Below, piece after piece: positions 1 through 7,419 of a DNA stretch of 64,000 nt. A model generated the notes under the pieces. That model saw only the letters and a program-made list of their open reading frames with translations, did no database searches and had not been told where the DNA came from. The stretch's first letter is position 1. Each line of letters begins with the position of its first letter. The DNA lies in NCBI RefSeq assembly GCF_003290085.1, contig NZ_QMKJ01000003.1, positions 248,001-312,000 of the forward strand, given 5' to 3'. This DNA comes from Aliidiomarina sp. B3213 (lineage in GTDB: Bacteria > Pseudomonadota > Gammaproteobacteria > Enterobacterales > Alteromonadaceae). Position numbers and translations under genes: made by a program.

Positions 1-80
1 CCTTTTGTGTCGGTAAAACGCAGGTCGACAAAGCGAACCTCTTCTTCTTCAATTAACTCCAGCACGGCTTCGATAGACAT
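1..80 (-). CDS. glnA: Glutamine synthetase, N-terminal fragment (runs off the window)
   Basis: Only the first 26 codons lie in the window, read leftward from an ATG at 78-80. The visible peptide starts MSIEAVLELIEEEEVRFVDL and continues RFTDTKG, which matches the start of type I bacterial glutamine synthetase, including the conserved FVDLRFTDTKG stretch of the beta-grasp domain. A strong ribosome binding site (GGAGG) lies six bases upstream of the ATG. The enzyme makes glutamine from glutamate, ammonia and ATP. The assignment also rests on the sigma-54 promoter and NtrC-type sites upstream, the classical arrangement for nitrogen-controlled glnA. The catalytic regions are outside the window. 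Confidence 0.9.
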   Translation of the reverse strand, partial: MSIEAVLELIEEEEVRFVDLRFTDTK

Positions 81-166
81 GGATAACCTCCAGTTAGTGT
101 TTAAAGGGTCAAACGCCAAAAGTGCAGATTCAGTATGGCACAGCTTTGGCGCTTTTGCCCTGAATT

Positions 167-182
167 TGCAACCGTTGTGCCA
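167..182 (-). promoter_or_regulatory. Sigma-54 (RpoN) promoter of glnA
   Basis: Read on the minus strand the element is TGGCAC-AACGG-TTGCA, which fits the -24/-12 consensus TGGCAC-N5-TTGCA at every position with the required GG-to-GC spacing. Transcription should start near 155, giving a leader of about 75 bases before the glnA ATG. Known family logic: RpoN promoters need an ATP-driven enhancer-binding activator, here most likely NtrC. Confidence 0.88.
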
Positions 183-255
183 CAACTGAAAAACCTCTAT
201 AAATCAGTTATTAACGTTTCAAAGCAAATTTCCAGCAAGGATTTACATAGCTAAA

Positions 256-272
256 TGCACAATATTGGTGCG
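256..272. promoter_or_regulatory. NtrC-type enhancer site 1 upstream of glnA
   Basis: TGCAC-AATATT-GGTGCG matches the NtrC palindrome TGCAC-N6-GGTGCA except for the last base. Its centre is about 109 bp upstream of the predicted glnA start, the usual enhancer distance. It pairs with a second site 23 bp further out. Confidence 0.72.
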
Positions 273-278
273 ACGCAA

Positions 279-295
279 CGCGCCAAAGTGGTGCG
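279..295. promoter_or_regulatory. NtrC-type enhancer site 2 upstream of glnA
   Basis: CGCGC-CAAAGT-GGTGCG is a weaker version of the NtrC palindrome, with the right half best conserved. Its centre is about 23 bp from that of site 1, so roughly two helical turns separate them and two dimers could bind side by side. Inference from pattern only. Confidence 0.6.
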
Positions 296-415
296 CAGTT
301 TCAATAAGTCCTCTCAATCGTGTTTTTTATACGCCTTGTCGGCGATCAACTAGTCTTTTGAGGAAATAATGCTAGGTTATATGCACTTTATTACAATACT
401 GAGGAGTTTAAGGTT

Positions 416-1903
416 ATGAGAGCTCAATTAAGTGTGCTACTCACATTACTCGTTTTTATGGTGCCTGCGAGCGCAACGTTTGCAGACGACCACGCTTTAG
501 TACCCGAACCAAGCGTAACCGAACATCGGGCTCGCATTAATGGCGACAACATCCGCTACCGTGCGATTGCTGGCGACACCGTGATTAAAAATGACGACGG
601 TGAACCTGTTGCGGCTATCTTTTCAACTGCGTATTTCAGAACAGACGTAGACAATGCAACGCGGCGCCCCATTACTTTCGTTTTCAATGGCGGCCCAGGC
701 TCTTCTTCAGTATGGCTGCACTTAGGTTTATATGGCCCACAAAAAATAGTTCTACCTAGCGACGCCGAGAACCCAGGCGCTGCACCTTACGAACTTACCG
801 ACAATCCAGACAGCTTGCTCGACATTACTGATTTAGTGTTTATCGACCCAGTAGGCACCGGCTTTTCTCGTGCTTTGGGTGAAGGTAAAGGTTCTGACTT
901 TTGGGGCGTGCAAAAAGACGCTGCAGTTTTAGCTGAGTTCATTCGTTTATTCACCACTGAACACAACAAGTGGAATGCACCAAAATACTTAGCGGGTGAA
1001 AGTTACGGTACAGCGCGCGTAGGTGCGCTACTTGCTGAAATTCAGCAAGGTTGGGGCACTATGCCGATTAATGGCGTGCAACTGATCTCTTCAATCGTAG
1101 ACTTCGGTACAGCACGCACCGACCCAGGCAACGACTTACCGTATGTAACTTACTTGCCAACTTATGCCGCTATTGCTTGGTATCACAATGCATTACCCAA
1201 TCAACATGAAAACCTAGAAGCGTTCTTAGACGAAGCACGTGATTTTGCTGCAACCGAATTGCACACTGCACTTTTCCAAGGCGCACGCTTAAGTGAACAA
1301 GAAGAGCAGCGCATTATCGACCGTCTTCACTATTTCACAGGTTTAGACAAGTCGTTTATTAGCAATGCGAACCTTCGTGTCGAACCGCACCGCTTCTTCC
1401 GCGAACTACTGCGCGACCGTGGTCAAGTTGCAGGTCGCTTAGACGGTCGCTATATCGGTGAAGAATGGGACAATGCGGGCGAATTCCCTGCAGCAGATCC
1501 TTCAGCTTACGGCATAGACGGTCCTTATACTGCAGCAATGAACTACTACCTGCGCAACTCGTTAGGTGTAAACCGTACAGAGCAGTACAACATTCTTAGC
1601 GGTCGTGTTTTCGGCGGTTGGGACTGGAGTACGCCACGCGGGCAACAACAGGGTTACCACAACCTTGCTCCGCACTTCGCGACAGCTCAAGAGCGTAACA
1701 ACGACTTTGATATTTTCATTGCCAATGGCTATTTCGACGCTGCAACGCCGTTCTTCGCAACCGAACATAGCTTCAACAATAACGGCATAGATCCAAGCCG
1801 CGTAACCATGAAATATTATGAATCAGGACACATGATGTACATTCATCATCCGTCGCTAGAACAGTTGGTGCGTGATCTGCGGGAATTCTACGCTAACGAC
1901 TAA
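416..1903 (+). CDS. Secreted serine carboxypeptidase, peptidase family S10
   Basis: The 495-residue protein begins with a clear Sec signal peptide (about residues 1-23, ending near ASATFA). The mature part has the S10 alpha/beta-hydrolase hallmarks: the oxyanion-loop motif GGPGSSS near residue 92, the nucleophile elbow GESYG with Ser196, Asp441 in the ANGYFDAATP segment and His472 in the ESGHM segment, so the Ser-Asp-His triad is complete. Family members cleave C-terminal amino acids from peptides; an exported enzyme fits periplasmic or extracellular peptide degradation, in line with the amino-acid catabolic genes further on. The ATG at 416 has GAGGAG and AAGG upstream. It stands alone; a hairpin with a T-run follows. 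The exact substrate cannot be told. Confidence 0.88.
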   Translation: MRAQLSVLLTLLVFMVPASATFADDHALVPEPSVTEHRARINGDNIRYRAIAGDTVIKNDDGEPVAAIFSTAYFRTDVDNATRRPITFVFNGGPGSSSVWLHLGLYGPQKIVLPSDAENPGAAPYELTDNPDSLLDITDLVFIDPVGTGFSRALGEGKGSDFWGVQKDAAVLAEFIRLFTTEHNKWNAPKYLAGESYGTARVGALLAEIQQGWGTMPINGVQLISSIVDFGTARTDPGNDLPYVTYLPTYAAIAWYHNALPNQHENLEAFLDEARDFAATELHTALFQGARLSEQEEQRIIDRLHYFTGLDKSFISNANLRVEPHRFFRELLRDRGQVAGRLDGRYIGEEWDNAGEFPAADPSAYGIDGPYTAAMNYYLRNSLGVNRTEQYNILSGRVFGGWDWSTPRGQQQGYHNLAPHFATAQERNNDFDIFIANGYFDAATPFFATEHSFNNNGIDPSRVTMKYYESGHMMYIHHPSLEQLVRDLREFYAND

Positions 1904-1969
1904 GGCAGATTAATTAACATTGAATACCTGCGAATTGTTATAATTTGTAAATAAAATTAGCGTTTTAGA

Positions 1970-2025
1970 AGCGACTCTCTATACTAAAGACTCTTACGTT
2001 CTTTACCTTTAGAGGGTCGCTTTTT
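1970..2025 (+). terminator. Long hairpin with T-run after the peptidase gene, overlapping the next start
   Basis: Arms 1970-1981 and 2010-2021 pair over 12 bp with one G-U wobble, the 28-base loop can form a second 5-bp stem (AAAGA/TCTTT), and TTTTT follows at 2021-2025. It looks like the rho-independent terminator of the peptidase gene. Its right arm contains the AGAGGG that is the best ribosome binding site of the downstream kinase, and the T-run runs into that gene's TTG start. Confidence 0.65.
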
Positions 2026-3691
2026 GGTTTCTCTGTTGAAAAAAAGTCGCGCATATACAATAGCTTTGGCTGCAATGCTTCTGGCAGGCCTGCTGTTGAC
2101 TGCGGTTGTGTATTACGCAGCAGAACGAAATCAATTCAAAGTATGGGAATACCGAGCTGTTGCCGAAGCAGAACGTATGAGCAACGAGCTTATTTACCGA
2201 ATGGAACTAGAGCGTGAACCTTTACTTAGCCTCGCTACGCTTTACAAAGGCTCGCGGGAAGTTACAGAAGAAGAGTTACGCGCGGCGCATGACAATTTAT
2301 TTTCCTTCACCCAGTCTCGAAATAATATGGCCACAGGCTGGTACAACGCAGCATTACAACAGTTTGAGCAAACTTCTGGAAACTTCGCTTGGCCTGTCAC
2401 GCAAGAACTTCCAACACCCATTAACCTTGCGATTGAACATAGCTTAAACAACGGCAGCAATTTATATGTAGCTCCGCTGTTTCAGTATGAAACTAAAAGT
2501 TACCTTGCCATGTCTGTGTCGGTTATGAATAACGGACAAGAAGGCGCTTTAATCGTAGTTATTCCGTTTAACGACATCTTAATGCGCGTCGCGAGCGACA
2601 TTCTTGACCAAGGGAAAAGCCTCAGCATTTTCACGACCGAGCAACCGCTTGTTAACCACGCACAGCTCACGCCTTTAGCTACAGAAGCAGAAGCTATACA
2701 TTTTATGTCTTTAGAGTTCGGTGGAAATACACTTAATTTTCGCTGGGCTTTAGACGCAGACAATAGTCCGTTATGGCAAGAAAGTAATCTTGGTTTATTC
2801 ATCATTTTTGTTGGCATTACGGTTACATGTTTAGCCGTTTTTGCTTACGGCGCAGTTTTATTTCACAACATCCGCGTAGAGACATCTGTGCAACAGCGCA
2901 CGAGGCAGCTCAAGGAAACTTATGAGGGTCTACAATCTGCAAATGCCAAGTTAGTTCAGCAAGAAAGGTTGGCTTCGCTAGGTAAGTTGGTTGCAGGCAT
3001 CTCTCATGAGCTTTCAACCCCTATTAGCAATGCTTACATGGGAGCGTCTTTGCTCGACGACGTTGTGAATGATCTTAAACAGCTTGAGTCACCACCGAAA
3101 AGCGTTACCAAGCTTGAAGAAACGGCTAGCTTGCTGAAAAGCAGTACGCAGCGTGCCACCGACTTAATTACCAGCTTTAAAGAAGTTTCGATTGAAACAA
3201 CCAGTACTAAGCCTAGTCATTTGGCTTTAAAAGACCTGGTCGATGAAGTTATTACGTCACTTAAAACAGACATCCAAAAGAAAAACTTCAGTGTGTCCAA
3301 TACGGTCGACCCCAGCCTTTATGTGGAAGTTTTCGCCGGGCAGCTTGCAACTGTACTCACTCACCTAGTGCAGAATGCGCTCGTACATGCGTACGCTTCT
3401 CGAGCAGAAGGGCGTGTAGATATTTATGCGAACGAAGTAGACGGTAACCAGGTAGAGCTTTGTGTTGAAGACTTTGGTGAAGGTATGAAACCAGAAACTA
3501 TGGTGCGTATTTACGAACCTTTCTTCACCACACGACTGGGCCAGGGTGGCAGCGGTTTAGGCATGCACGTGGTTTACAACATTGTCGATGCTGTACTTCT
3601 AGGAAACATCGAAGTGCAAAGCACCGAGCAAAAGGGCACCAAATTTATTATTCGTTTCCCTAAAACTAGACAGACTAAGGAATTTAGATAA
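2024..3691 (+). CDS. Membrane sensor histidine kinase with CHASE-like periplasmic domain (orphan)
   Basis: A 555-residue protein with a basic N-terminus, a transmembrane helix (about residues 11-30), a periplasmic region of about 220 residues that resembles CHASE sensor domains, a second transmembrane helix (about 258-280), a short coiled linker, a HisKA domain with the H-box GISHELSTP (His328) and a HATPase domain with N-box QNALVHA, G1 box EDFGEGM and G2 box GGSGLGMHVV. All motifs needed for autophosphorylation are present. I start it at the TTG at 2024, because AGAGGG lies seven bases upstream and the positive residues before helix 1 are needed; no in-frame ATG fits. No response regulator gene is adjacent, so the partner is elsewhere. 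The signal sensed is unknown. Confidence 0.85.
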   Translation: MVSLLKKSRAYTIALAAMLLAGLLLTAVVYYAAERNQFKVWEYRAVAEAERMSNELIYRMELEREPLLSLATLYKGSREVTEEELRAAHDNLFSFTQSRNNMATGWYNAALQQFEQTSGNFAWPVTQELPTPINLAIEHSLNNGSNLYVAPLFQYETKSYLAMSVSVMNNGQEGALIVVIPFNDILMRVASDILDQGKSLSIFTTEQPLVNHAQLTPLATEAEAIHFMSLEFGGNTLNFRWALDADNSPLWQESNLGLFIIFVGITVTCLAVFAYGAVLFHNIRVETSVQQRTRQLKETYEGLQSANAKLVQQERLASLGKLVAGISHELSTPISNAYMGASLLDDVVNDLKQLESPPKSVTKLEETASLLKSSTQRATDLITSFKEVSIETTSTKPSHLALKDLVDEVITSLKTDIQKKNFSVSNTVDPSLYVEVFAGQLATVLTHLVQNALVHAYASRAEGRVDIYANEVDGNQVELCVEDFGEGMKPETMVRIYEPFFTTRLGQGGSGLGMHVVYNIVDAVLLGNIEVQSTEQKGTKFIIRFPKTRQTKEFR

Positions 3692-3724
3692 AATTAGCGT
3701 CCGTTTTTAACCCATAGGGTTTTA

Positions 3725-3989
3725 GGGCTTGTTGACCTTTGCTGGTTGCTTTTGCAGCAGTTTGGCTGTTGTTTATACAAGGCAGAGCTTTTGATGTGTA
3801 GTTATTCTACATGAAGCAAGCTCTAACGCAGTAGAAAGGCCAGCCAAGCGCTGCCCTTCGGGTTCGTCTGGCGACGCTTTGCTTTTTGTCACTCGCGCCT
3901 TATTTAGAATAACTAAACTTCGTTGCTCGTTTCGCGATCAAAACGTCGCCAGAACGAACAAAATCTAAACAGCAAAGGTCAACAAGCCC
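3725..3989. mobile_element. MITE-like palindromic element with 20-bp perfect terminal inverted repeats
   Basis: The segment begins with GGGCTTGTTGACCTTTGCTG and ends with its exact reverse complement (3970-3989). Inside are further inverted pairs: TAGTTATTCTA (about 3799) with TAGAATAACTA (about 3906), and GTTCGTCTGGCGACG (about 3862) with its near-complement at about 3944; a local hairpin lies around 3786-3835. There is no transposase gene, and I could not define a clear target-site duplication. Size, ends and internal structure are typical of non-autonomous miniature elements. The right end lies two bases before the next start codon. I do not recognise a named family. Confidence 0.75.
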
Positions 3990-3991
3990 AA

Positions 3992-5035
3992 ATGTTCTTA
4001 CTCATCGTTTTTGCTTTTATCGCCATTGGCGTTTCTTTTCTCTGCTCTATTCTAGAGGCCGCGCTTTTATCTATAACACCAAGCTATGTTGCTAAATTGA
4101 AGGAAGAGCGACCTCGCCTACATAAGAAACTCGGCGTATTAAAGTCGAACATCGACCGACCTTTAGCCGCAATTCTGACCTTGAATACCGTAGCACACAC
4201 TGCTGGGGCCGCAGGCGTAGGCGCGCAAGTAGGCGTGGTATTTGGTGACGGTTATTTAGCGGCAGCTTCCGCCATTATGACCATACTTATTCTGGTGCTT
4301 TCGGAAATTGTTCCAAAAACTATTGGCGCAAAATTCTGGCGCCAACTCGCTCCGTTGCTTCCAGGCATTCTCAACTTCATGATTGTGTCTTTGAAGCCGT
4401 TTATCTGGATGTCCGACAAAATAACTCAGCGTATTGGCGGTGAAGAAAATATCGACGTGCGTTCAGAAATTAAAGCGCTAGCGACACTGGGGCATGAACA
4501 AAAAGCAATTGATACCGACGAGCGACGCGTAATTAGCAATATTCTTGATTTGCACACCATTCGTGTGCGCGACGTAATGACACCACGCACAGTTTGCCAA
4601 GCTGTAGAGCCAGACGAAACCGTGAGTGACTTCTTGCAACGGGTAAAAGCCATGCCCTATTCTCGCTTTCCGGTGATCGACAAAGACGAAGTACCGCACG
4701 GCTTTATTCTTCGCAACGAAGCTTTAGAAGCTCAAAGTGATTGCGAAATTAAAGACCTAGCACGGCAAGTGGAAGTGGTTATGGAAACCATTGACATTGA
4801 ACAGGTGATGACGCGTTTGTTAGAGCAAAAGCAACACATGGCACTGGTGTTCGACGAACATGGATCGTGGCTTGGTCTGGTTACACTAGAAGATATTATT
4901 GAAACCATTCTAGGGCAGCCCATCATGGACGAAACCGACACCATTCCAAGCCTACGCCGCTATGCAAAGCAGAACTGGAATAAAAGACTTCAACGAGGCA
5001 ATGGCAACGCTGACGAGACCAAGCCAGACGCTTAG
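3992..5035 (+). CDS. CNNM/CorC-type membrane protein (DUF21 plus CBS pair)
   Basis: A 347-residue protein: an N-terminal DUF21/CNNM domain with about four hydrophobic segments (residues 1-140, with the SEIVPKTIGA motif near residue 105) followed by a cytosolic CBS pair (about 195-320, including VRDVMTPRT and the GLVTLEDIIE segment). The C-terminal CorC_HlyC domain of longer relatives is absent. Such proteins are linked to magnesium or other divalent cation transport; the substrate is not certain. I start at ATG 3992 since the hydrophobic N-terminus begins there. The frame stays open upstream to 3923 through the end of the MITE-like element. The only Shine-Dalgarno-like sequence (AAAGG at 3974-3978) lies within that element, 13 bases away. 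The stop overlaps the convergent permease gene by four bases. Confidence 0.82.
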   Translation: MFLLIVFAFIAIGVSFLCSILEAALLSITPSYVAKLKEERPRLHKKLGVLKSNIDRPLAAILTLNTVAHTAGAAGVGAQVGVVFGDGYLAAASAIMTILILVLSEIVPKTIGAKFWRQLAPLLPGILNFMIVSLKPFIWMSDKITQRIGGEENIDVRSEIKALATLGHEQKAIDTDERRVISNILDLHTIRVRDVMTPRTVCQAVEPDETVSDFLQRVKAMPYSRFPVIDKDEVPHGFILRNEALEAQSDCEIKDLARQVEVVMETIDIEQVMTRLLEQKQHMALVFDEHGSWLGLVTLEDIIETILGQPIMDETDTIPSLRRYAKQNWNKRLQRGNGNADETKPDA

Positions 5036-6075
5036 TCGTTTTGTAAGTCTTTCGCGAAGATCTGCCAACACACTAAAAATAATGCGGCGATGAGTGGCCC
5101 AAGCACGAAGCCATTCACGCCCATCAGTGATATACCACCCAAAGTAGATAGCAGTACGACATAGTCTGGCAGTTTGGTATCTCTGCCCACCAAAATCGGG
5201 CGCAGCACATTGTCTGCCAATCCAATAATAATGGCTCCGTAAGCAATTAAGATACTGGCGCTTATCCAGTCGCCTATCGCAAACAAGTAAATTGCAAAAG
5301 GGAACCAAACCAGTGCAGCACCCACTGCAGGAATTAAGGACAAGATTGCCATAATGACTGCCCAGATAATCACGGCCTGAATTCCTAAAATCCAGAATAT
5401 AATGCCGCCAAGTGCGCCTTGCGCAATAGCAACGATAATATTGCCTTTCACAGTCGCTCTTGTTACTTCAGCAAATTTATTGAACAGTGTTTTTTCTCTG
5501 CCTTTGCCAAATGGCAATGCGTCAACCATCAGATCAGTAAGCTTCGAGCCGTCACGCAAGAAGAAAAATGTCAGGTACAACATAATCGCTAGGTTTACGA
5601 TAAAGTTGAACGTACCCGTTCCAAAGTTGACCGAGCTTCGAGCAATGAATTGGCTTGAGTTTACTGCGAATTGAGAAAATCTTTCACGCAAGCTATTCAT
5701 GTCGATATCTAACTTTTCAAAAAGGGTTTGAATAATTGGGAAAGCTTCGCGAATACGGGTTATCACTTGCTGTGGGTCGATGTCACCCGCGTTGATCGCC
5801 TCATACAGCCGAATTCCTTCTTTTACAAAAGACCCGGAAATCAGCAAAATAGGAATAATGACTATAACGACTGCGACCAACAACGTAAGGCCTGCACTTA
5901 AATTGGGGCGATCACCAAGCTTTTTCTGAATAGCGTTCTTGAGGGGAAAGAAGATTACAGCCATCGCCACAGCCCAAAATATGGCTGACCAAAAAGGAAC
6001 GAGTATCCAAATAAATAACACGCTGACGGCCGCAAGCAATAACATAAAAGACCGCCGCTCTAGATTTTCTCTCAT
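5032..6075 (-). CDS. AI-2E family transporter (PerM/YdiK-like permease)
   Basis: A 347-residue polytopic membrane protein with about seven to eight hydrophobic segments: a pair near residues 10-40, one at 60-85, a soluble loop at about 90-150, then clusters from 155 to the end. The C-terminal part with GLADNVLRPILVGRDTKLP is the signature of the AI-2E/UPF0118 exporter family, which in different bacteria exports autoinducer-2 or acts as a Na+/H+ antiporter. The substrate here cannot be deduced. It is convergent with and overlaps the CNNM gene by four bases, and lies 15 bases downstream of the serine-hydrolase gene read in the same direction, so the two may share a transcript. Confidence 0.85.
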   Translation of the reverse strand: MRENLERRSFMLLLAAVSVLFIWILVPFWSAIFWAVAMAVIFFPLKNAIQKKLGDRPNLSAGLTLLVAVVIVIIPILLISGSFVKEGIRLYEAINAGDIDPQQVITRIREAFPIIQTLFEKLDIDMNSLRERFSQFAVNSSQFIARSSVNFGTGTFNFIVNLAIMLYLTFFFLRDGSKLTDLMVDALPFGKGREKTLFNKFAEVTRATVKGNIIVAIAQGALGGIIFWILGIQAVIIWAVIMAILSLIPAVGAALVWFPFAIYLFAIGDWISASILIAYGAIIIGLADNVLRPILVGRDTKLPDYVVLLSTLGGISLMGVNGFVLGPLIAALFLVCWQIFAKDLQND

Positions 6076-6090
6076 CCTGGTTGTCCTTCG

Positions 6091-7164
6091 TTAATCTTTC
6101 GCTGAGAACATTGCGCCGATCAACCGATATAAGTTCTGTTGATTGAATTCGACACCCTCTTCGGTTTGCACGCGGTGCACAAATACGAAGTCACTACCTG
6201 GATATACAGCTAGCATGTGCACGCCAACACCTGTGTGGTAGAACGATTTGGTTGCTCTCTCCTCGTTCGGGTTGATCACATTCCATAGGTAACCATAGCC
6301 AAAATCCATGTAGGGATTCGTCACTGAGTATGAAGTAGTACTCTCTTCAATCCAACCTTGCGGAATAATTTGCTCACCATTCCACATACCACCGTTCAAA
6401 TAAAGTTGGCCATAAAGCGCCATGTCATAAGCCGACATTCGAAAGTGATAATCAGGGTACTTGGAAAGCTCGGGTTCGTGCATATAGAAGCCGTCCGCTT
6501 CGTATTCACCCAATTCGTCGCCTTCTTGGTAAGTCACATAATCACCTTGGTATTGGCGCATACCGATGGGTTTTGCAATTTCTTCAAGGAAAGCTTTGTA
6601 AATACTAAGCCCTGTTTGTTGCTCGAAAATGGCGCCAGCCACATTAAAGTCCCAGTTGTTGTAAACATATTGAGTACCGGGCTCAACGCTATTGCGTTCG
6701 GGTATGTTTCTGAGCATGCCTGCACTGGTGGCAGCAGACGGGTGATAAATTCCAGACCGAGCTTGCAGCAACTGGCGAACCGTTGCGGATTTCTCCAATT
6801 CAGAAAGCCCGTGTATGTCATCGAGGTCGAGTGAGTCTATGGTAGCATCCAAGTCAATCATGCCGCGCTCGACATAGATGCCGAAAATACTATTGAGCAT
6901 CGATTTGCGAATAGAGTGAATGGTGTGCTTCTCGAAAATATCGCCATAGCTATAAACAATTTGCCCTTCATGCATAAGCACAATCGACGAACTGCCTGCC
7001 TCTTCCGCGATTTCAGTGAGCTGTTGTAACTTTTCATCGTCAAAACCCGCTACCTCAGGGCTGATATATCGAGGTTCCGGCGCCTGTTGAAGCGAACAAC
7101 CCGCCAAAAACAAACAAAACCCTAGAAGTAGAGAAAACCTAGCTAGCTGCATTCCTTTCACCAT
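6091..7164 (-). CDS. Lipoprotein serine hydrolase of the beta-lactamase / PBP4-type family
   Basis: The protein has a lipoprotein signal peptide ending in the lipobox LAGC (Cys23 with this start), then a PF00144-type serine hydrolase domain. The SxxK motif is seen as SIRK (in the IHSIRKSM segment), the second motif as YNN in YVYNNWDFN, and the third as HTG near the C-terminus, in the usual order and spacing. The family includes class C beta-lactamases, esterases and D-amino peptidases; full domain length (about 357 residues) and intact motifs suggest an active enzyme anchored in a membrane. The start is uncertain: ATG at 7164 or 7152 both leave the signal peptide intact, and neither has a good ribosome binding site. 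Substrate unknown; a resistance role should not be assumed. Confidence 0.8.
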   Translation of the reverse strand: MVKGMQLARFSLLLGFCLFLAGCSLQQAPEPRYISPEVAGFDDEKLQQLTEIAEEAGSSSIVLMHEGQIVYSYGDIFEKHTIHSIRKSMLNSIFGIYVERGMIDLDATIDSLDLDDIHGLSELEKSATVRQLLQARSGIYHPSAATSAGMLRNIPERNSVEPGTQYVYNNWDFNVAGAIFEQQTGLSIYKAFLEEIAKPIGMRQYQGDYVTYQEGDELGEYEADGFYMHEPELSKYPDYHFRMSAYDMALYGQLYLNGGMWNGEQIIPQGWIEESTTSYSVTNPYMDFGYGYLWNVINPNEERATKSFYHTGVGVHMLAVYPGSDFVFVHRVQTEEGVEFNQQNLYRLIGAMFSAKD

Positions 7165-7300
7165 TCTTGCGCTTATAAACCACTGTATAGTAACAAGATT
7201 GTAGTCAAACACAGCTCTTAAAATGTTACGACATGTGAAGCTAGACTACCTGCACATCCACATTTAAACAGAAAATTCATAAAAGCATTTCAATGCCGCC

Positions 7301-7329
7301 TGTTTTTTACGCACTCATACCTGTATAAT
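7301..7329 (+). promoter_or_regulatory. Probable sigma-70 promoter of typA
   Basis: A perfect -10 hexamer TATAAT lies at 7324-7329. The -35 region 17 bp upstream (7301-7306, TGTTTT) is weak. Start of transcription would be near 7336, giving a leader of about 85 bases to the ATG at 7420. Confidence 0.5.
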
Positions 7330-7419
7330 CCCGACCTATTTTTTCAGCCGCATGTTGTAAAGATGCTTGGAAATCATTCCAAACCATTGAATGTGGCACC
7401 TCTAAACTGGAAAGCAAGT

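Larger units (their letters stand above)
81..415. other. Divergent intergenic region glnA / S10 peptidase
   Basis: This 335-bp gap has no credible gene. It holds the glnA control region (sigma-54 promoter and two enhancer-like palindromes, listed separately) and the leader of the rightward peptidase gene, whose ATG at 416 is preceded by GAGGAG and AAGG. I did not find a convincing sigma-70 promoter for the peptidase. Confidence 0.7.

Noticed and set aside
3923-3991. TTG-initiated N-terminal extension of the CNNM protein through the MITE-like element
   Set aside because: The 23 extra residues (RSKRRQNEQNLNSKGQQAQ type) are element-derived and the family begins at the hydrophobic segment; kept only as a remark.
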